From: Haloechinothrix aidingensis
Lineage (GTDB): Bacteria > Actinomycetota > Actinomycetes > Mycobacteriales > Pseudonocardiaceae
Direction of reading: 5' to 3'
NCBI RefSeq assembly: GCF_013450155.1
Contig: NZ_JACCKD010000006.1
Span: 124,001-188,000 of the forward strand
DNA length: 64,000 nucleotides
The translations under genes were made by a program, and so were the position numbers. Positions 24,974-34,664 of the stretch are shown here, one piece after another (the stretch's first letter is position 1; the number at the start of each line of letters is the position of its first letter). The notes beneath the pieces are model-generated. The model ran no database searches and had not been told where the DNA came from. It worked only from the letters and a program-made list of their open reading frames with translations.

Positions 24974-27321
24974 ACGGCAACACCGGGCTACTGGAACGAC
25001 CGCTGGATCGGCTCACCGCCACCGCCCGGGAGATCCGCGACCGCAGCGTCGGTTCCCGCGTCACCTACTCGCCCAAGGTGTTCCTCCCACTGACCACGCT
25101 GTGCCGGGACCGGTGCGGCTACTGCACGTTCGCCACCGCCCCCGGCGCGGTCGAGTCGCCGTACATGAGTCCGGACCAGGTGGTGGAGCTGGCCGAACGC
25201 GGTGCCCGGGCCGGGTGCCACGAGGCGCTGTTCACCCTCGGGGAACGGCCCGAGCTGCGGTATCCGGCCGCACGCGAGTGGCTTGCGGAGCACGGTTACG
25301 GCTCGACCGTGGAGTACCTCGCGGCGATGTGCCGGCTGGTGCTGTCCGAGACCGGGCTGCTGCCCCATGCCAACGCGGGCGCGCTGGACGCCGACGAGCT
25401 CGCCATGCTCCGTCCGGTCACCGCGAGCCAGGGCATGATGCTGGAGTCACTGCGTGACGATCTGGCAGCGCACCGCGGAGCGCCGGACAAGGACCCCGAG
25501 CGGCGGCTGGCCACCCTGGAGGACGCTGGGCAGCTGGCGATTCCGTTCACCACCGGCATCCTGGTCGGCATCGGTGAGACCGCGGCCGACCGGCTGGCCG
25601 GGCTGGAGGCGATCGCCGCGGCCCACCGCCGCTACGGGCACGTGCAGGAAGTGATCGTGCAGAATTTCCTGCCCAAAGCCGGTACCGCCATGCGCGACGC
25701 CCCGGCCTGCCCGCGGGACGAGTTCCTCCGGACGATCGCGCTGGCTCGGCTCGTGCTGCCGGCCGAGATCCACGTACAAGCGCCCCCCAACCTCTCCGAC
25801 GAGCTCGGCTCCATGCTGCATGCCGGCATCGACGACTGGGGCGGGGTTTCCCCGGTCACGCGCGATCACGTCAACCCAGAACGCCCCTGGCCCGAACTGG
25901 AGCACCTGCGCAGCGTCACCGAGGCCGCCGGCCACACGCTGGCACCCCGGCTGACCATCTACCCCGAGTACGCCAGGGACCCGCAGCGGTGGCTGGACCC
26001 GGACCTGCGCTTCCCGGTACTCGATCGCAGCGACGCCGAGGCGCTGGCCCGCGACGATGCCGGTATCCACCTGCCGGAACGCTACACCGAGGCCCGTAAC
26101 GCCGGCACCGGCGCCGAGGTCGAGCTTTCCGGCCGCCGCTCAACCGCCTGGTACGCCGGTGCGGACCGGGCCACGCCCGTTCTGCTGCCCGGTACCCCCC
26201 GCGCCACAGGTGCGGTGGGCGAGGTGCTGGCAGGCGCACGTGCCGGCCAGGAACTGGGCGAGTCCGAGATCGTCACGCTGTTCGCCGCCCGCGGTCCCGA
26301 GGTGGCTGCCGTGGCCGAACTCGCGGACGAGCTGCGCGTCGCGGCTGTCGGTGACACCGTGACCTATGTCCGCAACCGCAATATCAACTACACCAATGTA
26401 TGCACGTTCAAGTGCCGGTTCTGCGGGTTCTCGAAGGGTCCGCTGTCGCTGAACCTGCGTGGCAGTCCCTACCTGCTTTCCCTGGACGACATCGCCGGGC
26501 GCGCCAGCGAGGCAGCCGAACTCGGTGCCACCGAAGTATGCCTGCAAGGCGGCATCCATCCCGAGTTCGACGGCGACTTCTACCTCGACGTCATCCGCGC
26601 GGTCCGCGAAGCCGCACCCGGGCTCCACATCCACGGGTTCACTGCTCTCGAGGTCACCGAAGGCGCACGGCGCCTCGGCGAACCCCTTGCCGACTACCTC
26701 ACCCGCCTGCGCGACGCGGGACTGAGCTCGCTTCCCGGTACCGCCGCCGAGATCCTCGATGACGATATTCGCGCGATCATCTGTCCCGACAAGATCACCA
26801 CCGACCAATGGCTCGACGCCCACCGCACCGCGCACGACGTCGGGCTGGCGTCGAACATCACGATCATGTTCGGCACCGTCGAAGATCCCCGGCACTGGGC
26901 CCGTCACCTGCTGCGCACCCGCGCCCTCCAGCGTCAGACCGGCGGGTTCACCGAGTTCGTCCCCCTGCCCTTCGTGCACATGGCCGCCCCCCTCTACCTC
27001 AAACAAGCGGCCCGCAGAGGACCCACCTGGCGCGAGGTCATCCTCATGCACGCCATCGCGCGCATCGTCTACCACGGGCACCTCGACAACATCCAAGCAT
27101 CCTGGGTCAAACTCGGCACGACCGGAGCGGCCCAACTCCTGGCCGCAGGCGTCAACGACATGGGCGGCACACTCATGGACGAGAACATCAGCCGCGCCGC
27201 GGGCGCCAGCCACGGACAGACCCTCGACGAGGACCACCTTGCCGCCCTCGTCAGCAACATGGGGCGCACCCTGCACCGGCGCACCACCCTGTATGCCGCT
27301 TCCCGGGCGAGCGTCGGGTGA
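24970..27321 (+). CDS. fbiC: 7,8-didemethyl-8-hydroxy-5-deazariboflavin (FO) synthase, CofG-CofH fusion
   Basis: The 783-residue protein fuses two radical-SAM halves. CofG has Cys45, Cys49 and Cys52 in CRDRCGYC; CofH has Cys478, Cys482 and Cys485 in CTFKCRFC. Together they join tyrosine and a ribityl-uracil to make the FO chromophore of F420. Fusion is the actinobacterial form. The start at 24970 overlaps the fgd stop as ATGA and follows AAGGAA. Placing cofactor synthesis directly behind the main F420-reducing enzyme suggests that supply and reduction of F420 are co-induced by the DeoR signal. A strong hairpin follows three bases after the stop. Confidence 0.96.
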   Translation: MNGNTGLLERPLDRLTATAREIRDRSVGSRVTYSPKVFLPLTTLCRDRCGYCTFATAPGAVESPYMSPDQVVELAERGARAGCHEALFTLGERPELRYPAAREWLAEHGYGSTVEYLAAMCRLVLSETGLLPHANAGALDADELAMLRPVTASQGMMLESLRDDLAAHRGAPDKDPERRLATLEDAGQLAIPFTTGILVGIGETAADRLAGLEAIAAAHRRYGHVQEVIVQNFLPKAGTAMRDAPACPRDEFLRTIALARLVLPAEIHVQAPPNLSDELGSMLHAGIDDWGGVSPVTRDHVNPERPWPELEHLRSVTEAAGHTLAPRLTIYPEYARDPQRWLDPDLRFPVLDRSDAEALARDDAGIHLPERYTEARNAGTGAEVELSGRRSTAWYAGADRATPVLLPGTPRATGAVGEVLAGARAGQELGESEIVTLFAARGPEVAAVAELADELRVAAVGDTVTYVRNRNINYTNVCTFKCRFCGFSKGPLSLNLRGSPYLLSLDDIAGRASEAAELGATEVCLQGGIHPEFDGDFYLDVIRAVREAAPGLHIHGFTALEVTEGARRLGEPLADYLTRLRDAGLSSLPGTAAEILDDDIRAIICPDKITTDQWLDAHRTAHDVGLASNITIMFGTVEDPRHWARHLLRTRALQRQTGGFTEFVPLPFVHMAAPLYLKQAARRGPTWREVILMHAIARIVYHGHLDNIQASWVKLGTTGAAQLLAAGVNDMGGTLMDENISRAAGASHGQTLDEDHLAALVSNMGRTLHRRTTLYAASRASVG

Positions 27322-27323
27322 AT

Positions 27324-27371
27324 CGTGGTTCGTCAGCGCCGGGCGGCGACGCCCGGCGCTGACGAACCACG
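27324..27371. terminator. Perfect 21-bp stem-loop after fbiC
   Basis: Two perfect 21-base arms (27324-27344 and 27351-27371) flank a 6-base loop GGCGAC. The stem is very GC-rich, and there is no clear T-run. It sits between fbiC and a possible small gene on the other strand, so it could end transcription from both sides. Confidence 0.8.
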
Positions 27372-27391
27372 ACCGTCACGATCGGTAGCGA

Positions 27392-27607
27392 TCACGCGGC
27401 CTGCTTTCTCCTCCGCGCTGTTCGTGCCCCGTGACGTGCCGGCTGTGCCGCGTGCGTAGCCGGCTCCGCACCGACGGCCGGTCCCGTGCTCGATCCCGTC
27501 CGGCACCATCCGTGCTCGTGCAGGACGGCGACCGTCGGGATGAATGTCGTAGCCGGCTGACCGCAGACCGCGCAGGGGATCCCGTTCAGCGGGTACTCGG
27601 CGAACAT
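27392..27607 (-). CDS. Possible 71-residue Cys-containing small protein
   Basis: A GAGGAG ribosome site on the minus strand precedes two in-frame ATGs; the second (27607) has nine-base spacing. The product begins MFAEYPLNGIPCAVCGQPAT, has one CxxC pair and a later Cys in HEHGWC, and ends in a basic Arg/Lys tail. It could bind zinc as part of a small metal-binding domain. No family is recognised. The ribosome site and the position against the shared terminator-like hairpin support it; its isolation weakens it. Confidence 0.45.
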   Translation of the reverse strand: MFAEYPLNGIPCAVCGQPATTFIPTVAVLHEHGWCRTGSSTGPAVGAEPATHAAQPARHGARTARRRKQAA

Positions 27608-27962
27608 GGCCATGATCTCCTCGGATGATTGATGGTGACGATGCCTTCGTAGTCTTCGACGTCGAACGGCAACCCCGCGAACCCGGCGTGGTGGCGATGC
27701 CGGGTGCCGAGATGTCGCCGTTGGCGTCCCACCGGGGCGGGACGTGAGTACCGTGGGCCGCAGGCAGTGAGGGCGTGGCCGCGGAACGGAACCGATCGGC
27801 ATGGCCAATCCTCCCCGAACCGGTCGCTGGTCCGTTGCGTTCAACCGAGTACAGCTTGACGGCGGCAGTATCCCGGCACATCCGGTGAACTACCCAGGTC
27901 ATACCTACGTAGTCGTGAGCCGCTGGAGGGGGGACGCTGCCGTAACCGGCACGGGTTGGCGC

Positions 27963-27972
27963 TGTGCACTAG
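27963..27972 (+). promoter_or_regulatory. TGTGCACTAG box upstream of promoter P1
   Basis: TGTGCACTAG starts exactly 40 bp before the -35 element of promoter P1. The same ten bases occur at the same distance from promoter P2 (34827-34836). This fixed geometry suggests an activator-binding site. Confidence 0.5.
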
Positions 27973-28002
27973 CCGTGTCGGCTCGCTTCTGTCTTTTGGC
28001 CA

Positions 28003-28031
28003 ATGACAGGGCGGATACGCGACCTTAGGCT
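28003..28031 (+). promoter_or_regulatory. Promoter P1 of the second HyuA module
   Basis: ATGACA (28003-28008) and TAGGCT (28026-28031) are separated by 17 bp. The extended -35 reads GGCCAATGAC. It resembles a housekeeping sigma-70-type promoter with a shared CYAATGAC element, 199 bp upstream of the HyuA start. Confidence 0.55.
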
Positions 28032-28229
28032 ACGGGTAATCGTTACGGAAGCCCGGAAAATCCCGCGATCGTATTCTTCGGAAACCAGATCATTATATGT
28101 CTTTTCATGTCTATAAAACGTGCAACGAAGCGTCGGTACTGACATGTTCCTGGGAACGGCCTTCGATGGTCCATTCGGTATCAACAGGCGCGACAGTGTT
28201 CAGGGTCAACGGCGGGGTGAGGTGACAGG

Positions 28230-29783
28230 ATGCGCATTGGTATCGACGTCGGTGGCACGAATACGGACGCGGTGCTGCTGGACAGTGCGGCGGTGCTGGC
28301 CGAGTCGAAGGCGACGACAAGCGCTGATGTGACGAGCGGGATCGTCGACGCCATCGACGATCTGCAGCGGCAGCACCCGTTCGAACCGTCGCGCGTGCGG
28401 GCGGTGATGATCGGGACCACCCATTTCATCAACGCCATCGTCGAGGCCAACCGGCTGTGCTCGACGGCCGTCATCCGGCTCGGACTCCCGGCGACAGCGG
28501 CGCTGCCTCCGCTGGTGGACTGGCCGGAACGGTTGGTCACGGCCATGAACGGCACGGCCTACGTCTGCCACGGTGGTCACGAGTTCGACGGCAGCCTGAT
28601 CGCGCCGCTCGACCGGGCGGAGCTGGATGCCGTCACCCGGCAGCTCGCCGACCATGACGTGCGGTCGGTAGCGATATCCTCCGTTTTCAGTCCGGTCAAC
28701 GCCGAGATGGAACGCGAAGTGGCCTCACTGGTAGCCGACCGTGTACCGGGTGTCCACGTGAGTATGTCCCATGAGATCGGGCGTATGGGGCTGCTGGAGC
28801 GCGAGAACGCGACGATCATCAACGCGTCACTGCGCGAGCTTGCCGACCACGTGTGCACCGGACTTGCCTCGACGCTGGCCGAAGCCGGCTTCCATGCTCC
28901 GCTCTATCTCAGCCAGAACGACGGAACACTCATGGATGTCGACTTCGCACGCAAGTACCCCGTGGCGACCTTCGCCTCCGGGCCGACGAACTCCATGCGT
29001 GGCGCGGCCTTTCTGTCCGGATTAGATACATGTGCTGTCGTCGATGTCGGAGGGACATCCAGCGACGTCGGCATACTGCAGTCCGGGTTTCCCCGCGAGG
29101 CCACATCCGAGGTCGACGTGGGTGGCGTGCGCACCAACTTCCGCATGCCCGACGTGCTGTCCATCGGTATCGGTGGCGGTAGCCGGGTTCGCACGGAGAA
29201 CGGTCGGGTCACCGTCGGACCGGACAGCGTGGGTTACCGGATCCGCGAGGAGGCGCTGGTCTTCGGTGGACGTACCACGACAGCGACCGACCTCGCTGTC
29301 GCGGGCGGCATGGCGACGGTGGGCGATCCGGACGCCGTGCGGCACGTGGACGACGCGACCGTGCGGGAAGGCCTGGCCCTGATGGCCGACGAGGTCGCGG
29401 GCCTTGTGGACCGGATGCGAACCAGTCCGGCACCCCTGCCGGTGGTCCTTGTCGGCGGAGGAAGCATCATCCTTCCCGATGAGCTGGGCGACGCTCCGAA
29501 GGTACTCCGTCCCGACCACTACTCGGTAGCCAACGCCATCGGGGCGGCGATCGCCCAGATCGGGGGCGAGGTGGACCGGATATTCGCGGTGGATCAGGGG
29601 CGCCGTGACGCCGTACTGGACGAAGCCAAACAGGAGGCTGCCGATAGTGCGGTGGCTGCCGGTGCGGAGCCGGGAACCGTCGAGATCGTCGAGGTTGAAG
29701 AGTTCCCGATCGCGTACTTGCCGGGCAACGCTACGCGCATCCGTGTCAAGGCTGTAGGCGACCTGAGCCTGCAGGACGACTGA
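28230..29783 (+). CDS. Hydantoinase/oxoprolinase HyuA-type ATPase, module 2
   Basis: This 517-residue protein is the second HyuA homolog. It begins MRIGIDVGGTNTDAVLLD and has VVDVGGTSSDVGILQSGFPRE near residue 270 and VGGGSIILPDELGD near 410. The full ATP-binding apparatus is therefore present. It shares the overall family layout and blocks such as SQNDGTLMDVDF with the first copy. No HyuB gene is present, and DUF917 follows 53 bp downstream. I infer ATP-driven ring opening of a substrate related to that of module 1. It is the first gene of an operon read through to the molybdenum large subunit at 34613. Confidence 0.9.
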   Translation: MRIGIDVGGTNTDAVLLDSAAVLAESKATTSADVTSGIVDAIDDLQRQHPFEPSRVRAVMIGTTHFINAIVEANRLCSTAVIRLGLPATAALPPLVDWPERLVTAMNGTAYVCHGGHEFDGSLIAPLDRAELDAVTRQLADHDVRSVAISSVFSPVNAEMEREVASLVADRVPGVHVSMSHEIGRMGLLERENATIINASLRELADHVCTGLASTLAEAGFHAPLYLSQNDGTLMDVDFARKYPVATFASGPTNSMRGAAFLSGLDTCAVVDVGGTSSDVGILQSGFPREATSEVDVGGVRTNFRMPDVLSIGIGGGSRVRTENGRVTVGPDSVGYRIREEALVFGGRTTTATDLAVAGGMATVGDPDAVRHVDDATVREGLALMADEVAGLVDRMRTSPAPLPVVLVGGGSIILPDELGDAPKVLRPDHYSVANAIGAAIAQIGGEVDRIFAVDQGRRDAVLDEAKQEAADSAVAAGAEPGTVEIVEVEEFPIAYLPGNATRIRVKAVGDLSLQDD

Positions 29784-29836
29784 CTTCATCGACCGGGAAC
29801 ATGTGACGCCGACGTACCCGGGAAAGGGCACATATC

Positions 29837-30976
29837 ATGGCATTCGAACTCACCCGTGACGACCTTCGGGACCTGGTCCGTGGCGCCGCGCTACTCGGCA
29901 CGGGCGGTGGTGGCGACCCGTCGATCGGTCGCACTCTGGTGTCCGAGGCGCTTCGCGACGGGCGTAGCGTCACGATCGTCAGCCCAGACGAGCTCGACGA
30001 CGACGACTACGTCGTCCCGACGGCTTTCATGGGAGCGCCGAGCGTGCTGGTAGAGCGGCTCCCCGGGGGAACCGAAGCGATCGACGCCCTGCGCGCGCTC
30101 GAAGCGCACACCGGGCAACGGGCTACCGCCACCATGCCCATCGAGTCCGGTGGTATCAACTCGACCATCCCGCTGTTCGTCGCCGCGCGGCACGGAATCC
30201 CCGTTGTGGACGCCGATGGCATGGGACGGGCGTTTCCGGAGCTGCAGATGGAGACCTTCGCGGTGTACGGCGTCGACGGTCCGCCGCTGGCGATAGCCGA
30301 TGAACGCGGAGACACGGCGATCGTGGATACCGGCAGCGACAACAAGAAGATGGAGAACTGGGCACGCGTGCTCACGGTTCAGATGGGTGGCGTGAGCCAT
30401 ATCGCCGCGTACGGGATGCGCGGCGCGGATATCAGGCGGACCGCCATACCGGGGACGCTGTCGCTTGCCCTTGCCCTCGGACGCACGCTGCGGGAGGCGC
30501 GTGAACAACACCGCGACCCGATGGGGGCGCTGAAGGACGCGCTCGCCGATACCCTCTACGAACGCGGGGACGTGATCTTCACCGGCAAGGTCGTCGATGT
30601 GGATCGCCGCACAGTCGAGGGTTTCACCCGAGGCAGAGCGACCATCGCGGCGTTCGACGGCGACGCGAGCTGCACGATCGACTTCCAGAACGAGTTCTTA
30701 CTGGCCAAGGTCGACGGCCGGACGAGGGCCATCGTTCCCGACCTGGTCACGGTGCTCCATATGGAGACGGGAGAACCGATCACCGCGGAGTCGCTCCGCT
30801 ACGGCAATCGTGTACATGTGTTCGCCATCTCCACACCGGAGATGATGCGGACCCCTGAGGCGTTGCGTGTCTTCGGTCCGTCGGCATTCGGCGTCGACGA
30901 GGATTTCGTTCCCTTCGAGCAACTCCCGGTCGGATCGCACAGCTCAGTGGTGCCGGAGAAAGAGGTGGCCGAATGA
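29837..30976 (+). CDS. DUF917-family protein (S-methyl-thiohydantoin desulfurase-like), module 2
   Basis: The 379-residue product has the DUF917 core: GTGGGGDPSIGR near residue 20, TMPIESGGINSTIPLF near 100 and GRAFPELQMETF near 133. In module 1 the equivalent segments read PMEMGGINGVLP and GRAFPELQMCTP, so the two are clear but diverged paralogs. It has a GAAAGGGCAC upstream region and ends in an ATGA overlap with the FAD subunit gene, linking it tightly to the second molybdenum hydroxylase. The order HyuA then DUF917 is the reverse of module 1. Confidence 0.88.
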   Translation: MAFELTRDDLRDLVRGAALLGTGGGGDPSIGRTLVSEALRDGRSVTIVSPDELDDDDYVVPTAFMGAPSVLVERLPGGTEAIDALRALEAHTGQRATATMPIESGGINSTIPLFVAARHGIPVVDADGMGRAFPELQMETFAVYGVDGPPLAIADERGDTAIVDTGSDNKKMENWARVLTVQMGGVSHIAAYGMRGADIRRTAIPGTLSLALALGRTLREAREQHRDPMGALKDALADTLYERGDVIFTGKVVDVDRRTVEGFTRGRATIAAFDGDASCTIDFQNEFLLAKVDGRTRAIVPDLVTVLHMETGEPITAESLRYGNRVHVFAISTPEMMRTPEALRVFGPSAFGVDEDFVPFEQLPVGSHSSVVPEKEVAE

Positions 30977-31836
30977 CGAGAACAGTAGCGACCGCGGACG
31001 TGCATCGCGCTACGACGTTGCACGAGGCAGCGCGCATGCTGCTGGAGCTTGGTACGGGCGGCGAGGCCCTCGGTGGCGGTACGTGGGTCATGCGGGCCCC
31101 CGCGCGCGGCCACTCGTTGCGGGAATCCTACGTTTCGCTCGGCCGGATCCCGGAACTTAGGGAGCTGACCATCGGGGACGAGGTCGTTCTCGGTGCCGGG
31201 CTGACGCATGCCCGCCTTGCCGGGCTCACCGGCCCCCCGGCCCTGACCTGCATTCGGGAGGCCGCACGTCAGTCCGCGTTCCCGCAGGTTCGGGCGGTAG
31301 CGACGCTCGGCGGGAACATCCGCGCGCTCGGGTTCGCCGAAGCCGACCTCGTCCCGGCGTTGCTGGCCGCCGGTACGGAGGTCGAGCTGTACACGACGGG
31401 GGGAACCTCGCGGATGAGCCTGGAGCGGTACCTCCCGGTGCGCGGTCAGCGCCCGCCCGGAGAGGTGATCAGCCGGGTGCACCTACCCGCGCCGCGGAAC
31501 CGGGTGTCGGCGTTCGAACGCCTGACCGTGCGCTCCTCCGGGGAGTATCCGATCCTCAACGTCGCGCTGTCGGCCGACGTCGACGACGGTGTGGTGCGCG
31601 CGGCCCGTCTCGCCGTCGGCAGCATGGAGCCGGTAGCCCGGCTGTGCCATGCGGCAGAAGCGGCCTTGATCGGGCACCGCATCGGTGATGCGACCGCGAT
31701 CGAGACCGCCGCGACAGAGGCCGCGATGGAGTGCGTGGCACGGGACGGCCTCGACGCGCCCGCGTGGTACCGCCGCGAGGTCTTGCCGTCGCTGATCCGC
31801 CGCGTCGCACACCGCCTGTCCCACGATTCGATCTAG
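30973..31836 (+). CDS. Molybdenum hydroxylase FAD-binding medium subunit, module 2
   Basis: This 287-residue FAD subunit is more diverged than its module 1 counterpart. The first FAD motif is ALGGGTWVMRAPARG near residue 35 and the second is VATLGGNIRALGFAEADL near 110; the usual Asp-Pro-Ala-Ala is replaced by Glu-Ala-Asp. The start is coupled to DUF917 by ATGA. The gene order FAD, iron-sulfur, molybdenum differs from module 1, so the two hydroxylases were probably recruited separately rather than duplicated as a block. Confidence 0.9.
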   Translation: MTRTVATADVHRATTLHEAARMLLELGTGGEALGGGTWVMRAPARGHSLRESYVSLGRIPELRELTIGDEVVLGAGLTHARLAGLTGPPALTCIREAARQSAFPQVRAVATLGGNIRALGFAEADLVPALLAAGTEVELYTTGGTSRMSLERYLPVRGQRPPGEVISRVHLPAPRNRVSAFERLTVRSSGEYPILNVALSADVDDGVVRAARLAVGSMEPVARLCHAAEAALIGHRIGDATAIETAATEAAMECVARDGLDAPAWYRREVLPSLIRRVAHRLSHDSI

Positions 31837-31845
31837 GAGCGCCCC

Positions 31846-32325
31846 ATGACCTACGCATTTACCCTGAACGGCCAACCCATCGAGGTCGAGGCGGATGTCG
31901 CGGGGATGACATCGTTGCTGTCCGTGCTGCGAGAAAGCTTCGGGCTCACCGGGACCAAGCTCGGCTGCGGGGAGGGTCGCTGCGGAGCGTGTACCGTGCT
32001 CGTGGACGGGACACCGGTCGTCTCGTGCTTGTACCCGCTCGCCAACGTCGACTCCAGTGACGTGCGAACAGTGGAAGGGCTCGCCAGGCCGGACGAGCCA
32101 CTCACCGCGGTGCAGAGCGCATTGCTCGATCACGGGGCGGTGCAATGCGGGGCATGCGTGCCCGGCGTTGCGATGACGCTCACCGCGCTACTCGAATGCG
32201 CGGAGCATGTAACCGAGGACGACGTACGCGCCGCGCTGACCGGGAACATCTGCCGTTGCACCGGGTATACCAAGTTCGTCGAGGCTGCGGCGAGTGTCGC
32301 CGCGGATTCGGGAGGCCGGCGATGA
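31846..32325 (+). CDS. Molybdenum hydroxylase [2Fe-2S] small subunit, module 2
   Basis: The 159-residue subunit has Cys41, Cys46, Cys49 and Cys61 for the ferredoxin-type cluster and Cys101, Cys104, Cys136 and Cys138 (CGAC and CRC) for the second cluster. The length is normal. It starts nine bases after the FAD subunit stop, following GGAGCGCCCC. Its stop overlaps the large subunit start as ATGA. It carries electrons from the molybdopterin site to FAD. Confidence 0.92.
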   Translation: MTYAFTLNGQPIEVEADVAGMTSLLSVLRESFGLTGTKLGCGEGRCGACTVLVDGTPVVSCLYPLANVDSSDVRTVEGLARPDEPLTAVQSALLDHGAVQCGACVPGVAMTLTALLECAEHVTEDDVRAALTGNICRCTGYTKFVEAAASVAADSGGRR

Positions 32326-34613
32326 CGGCGGTCGGAAAGAACGTTCGCCGCGCGGACGGCGAGGGAAAGGTTCGCGGTTCCGTACGCTACGGGATGGACT
32401 ATACGGAGCCGGGTGCGCTGACCGGCAAGGTCTTGCGTTCCTCGCTCCCGGCGGCACGGATCGTCACACTGGACACGTCCACTGCCGCGAGCATGCCGGG
32501 CGTGCGCGCCATCGCGACAGCGGTGGACGCGCCCGGACTGTCCGGAATGTTCTTCGTGCTGAAGGACCAGTCGTTGTTCGCCAAGGACGAGGTCCGGTAC
32601 GCCGGTGAGGCTCTCGCGGCGGTCGCCGCCGACACCGAGGCACAGGCCGAGGCTGCCCTCGCGGCGATCGAGGTGGTCCTCGACCCCCATGAGCCCGTGC
32701 TCGATCCCGACCACGCGCTCACCGACGGTGCGCGGTTGATCCATCCCGACTGGGAGAACTACGAGACGATCGTGCCGGGACCACGTTCCGGCAATCTCGC
32801 GTGGGAGTCGCGTATCGAACAGGGCGACGTCGACGCCGCGTTCCAGCAGGCCTATCGCGTCGTCGAGGACGAGTTCCGTACGCAGCGGCAGCATCAGAAC
32901 TCTATCGAGCCGCATGCCGCGGTGGCCCGGTACGAAGAAGGCCGGTACATCGTGCACACGCCGACGCAGTTCCCGTTCAACGTACGCGGCAGAACGGCGG
33001 AGCTACTCGGCGTGCGCCCGTCCGACGTGCGGGTGGTCGTACCGGCCATCGGCGGAGGATTCGGTGGCAAGCTCGACATCATGCTCGAGCCGTTCGCGTG
33101 TGTTCTCGCGCGCAAGTCCGGGCGTCCCGTGCGCATCGTGAACACGCGGAGCGAGGAGCTGCGGACCTGCGCGCCCCGGGAGGGCGGCATCGTCCGGCTC
33201 CGGACGGCGGTAGCAAGGGACGGTTCCATCCTTGCCCAGGAAGGCGAGATCATCGCGGACAACGGGGCGAACAGCAGCGGCGAGACGGTGGCGTGCGCCA
33301 ATGTCGCATCGCTCGTGCTGGGCAGCACCTACCGGGTTCCCAACGCGCGTTACGTCAGCAAGGTCGTCTACACCAACACCCCGCCCACAGCGGCGTTCCG
33401 TGGCGTCAACGGCCCGTACTGTGTCTTCGCCCAGGAGATGCACCTGGACCACATAGCGCGGGAACTCGGTATGGACCGGCGCGACATCCGGCGGCACAAC
33501 CTCATGGGGTCGGGCGATGTGATGGTGAACGGTCAGGAGGTCGATGGCCCGTTCCTCCAGCAGGCGATGGATGAGCTGGAGAACATGCGACCGTGGCAGC
33601 AGCTCGAGACGAGTAAGCGACCGTACCGGGGTCACGCGATCGTGCCCGTTACCTGGTTGACGAACCCCGGGGCCGGTAGCGCGAGCGTGAAGCTGAACGA
33701 GGACGGCACCGTTACGGTCGCCAGTGCCGCCACCGAGATCGGTAGCGGGGCCGTCGCGACCGGTGTCCGTCAGCTCGTCGCGGACGAGCTCGGGGTGGAC
33801 TTCCATGACGTGCTGGTCACATCGCCCGACACCGATACAGGGGGATATGACCTGGGTGCGCAGGGAAGCAGGACCACCTTCGGCGCAGGTAACGCGACGA
33901 TCGACGCCGGGAAGAAGGTGCGGGAACAGATCCTGGATGTCGCGGCGGACCTGCTCGAGGCGGCGCCGGAGGATCTCGAGCTCGCCGATGGTTCCGTGCA
34001 TGTGCACGGGGTGCCCGATCGTCAGGTGGGACTCGCGGCCATAGCCGCGACCGCGTCGATGACCAGCGGTCCCATCATCGCGTCGGGCGGGTTCGTCGCC
34101 CCTCCCGAGCAGTTCGACGGTGGCTGCATGACCGGAGCGCTGTTCACGCACTTCACCGCCGCGACCTATCACGCGCACCATGCCGAGGTCGAGGTCGACC
34201 CGGAGACCGGCCAGGTCACGGTCCTGCGGTACGCGGTCGTGCAAGACGTCGGGCGTGCGATCAACCCGCAGATGATCGAAGGGCAGATTCAGGGCGGTGT
34301 CGTACAGGGGCTGGGATACGCGCTGTACGAGGACCTGCGTGTACGTGGCGGCCAGGTCGTCGACGACGACCTCGAGTCCTACCGGTTGCCGATCGCGGCC
34401 GACACACCGCCGATCGACATCTCCATCCTCGAGAATCCGTGCCCGTACGGGCCGTTGGGTGCCAAGGGGGCTGCCGAGCCCCCGATCGTCCCGGTCGCGG
34501 CGGTGATCGGATGCGCCGTGGCGGATGCGATCGGCGCCCCGGTGAACGAGTTGCCGGTCACTCCGTTCGCCGTGCTGCAGGCACTGCGGAAACAGGATGA
34601 AAGCGCGGCGTGA
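32322..34613 (+). CDS. Molybdenum hydroxylase large subunit (xanthine dehydrogenase type), module 2
   Basis: The start at 32322 follows GGAGG by six bases and overlaps the iron-sulfur subunit stop; the upstream open frame is not coding. The 763-residue protein has the hammerhead domain (VRGSVRYGMDY near 20), GGGFGGKLDIMLEP near 245, and the active-site loop AAFRGVNGPY with Arg360 and Gly361, close to the AFRGFGGPQ of xanthine dehydrogenases. The catalytic Glu719 lies in AKGAAEPP. It should hydroxylate an N-heterocycle or a related carbon. It is distinct from module 1, whose loop is YGSYRGWG, so the two enzymes probably prefer different substrates. Confidence 0.92.
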   Translation: MTAVGKNVRRADGEGKVRGSVRYGMDYTEPGALTGKVLRSSLPAARIVTLDTSTAASMPGVRAIATAVDAPGLSGMFFVLKDQSLFAKDEVRYAGEALAAVAADTEAQAEAALAAIEVVLDPHEPVLDPDHALTDGARLIHPDWENYETIVPGPRSGNLAWESRIEQGDVDAAFQQAYRVVEDEFRTQRQHQNSIEPHAAVARYEEGRYIVHTPTQFPFNVRGRTAELLGVRPSDVRVVVPAIGGGFGGKLDIMLEPFACVLARKSGRPVRIVNTRSEELRTCAPREGGIVRLRTAVARDGSILAQEGEIIADNGANSSGETVACANVASLVLGSTYRVPNARYVSKVVYTNTPPTAAFRGVNGPYCVFAQEMHLDHIARELGMDRRDIRRHNLMGSGDVMVNGQEVDGPFLQQAMDELENMRPWQQLETSKRPYRGHAIVPVTWLTNPGAGSASVKLNEDGTVTVASAATEIGSGAVATGVRQLVADELGVDFHDVLVTSPDTDTGGYDLGAQGSRTTFGAGNATIDAGKKVREQILDVAADLLEAAPEDLELADGSVHVHGVPDRQVGLAAIAATASMTSGPIIASGGFVAPPEQFDGGCMTGALFTHFTAATYHAHHAEVEVDPETGQVTVLRYAVVQDVGRAINPQMIEGQIQGGVVQGLGYALYEDLRVRGGQVVDDDLESYRLPIAADTPPIDISILENPCPYGPLGAKGAAEPPIVPVAAVIGCAVADAIGAPVNELPVTPFAVLQALRKQDESAA

Positions 34614-34620
34614 GGCTCGC

Positions 34621-34648
34621 GATGGGCGCGCCGTCCGGTGCGCCCATC
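34621..34648 (+). terminator. 9-bp stem-loop after the second molybdenum hydroxylase
   Basis: GATGGGCGC and GCGCCCATC pair around a 10-base loop, starting eight bases after the stop codon. No T-run follows. Together with the next hairpin it probably ends the operon. Confidence 0.6.
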
Positions 34649-34664
34649 ACGGCTCATCCGGTAA

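Larger units (their letters stand above)
27608..28229. other. 622-bp intergenic region upstream of the second HyuA module
   Basis: The region holds a good promoter at 28003-28031 with an upstream TGTGCACTAG site. The part from 27620 to 27900 shows short protein-like stretches on the minus strand split between frames (for example FAGLPFDVEDYEG in one frame), which could be remnants of a decayed gene; no intact gene is supported. The leader from the promoter to the HyuA start is about 190 bp and AT-richer than its surroundings. Confidence 0.5.
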
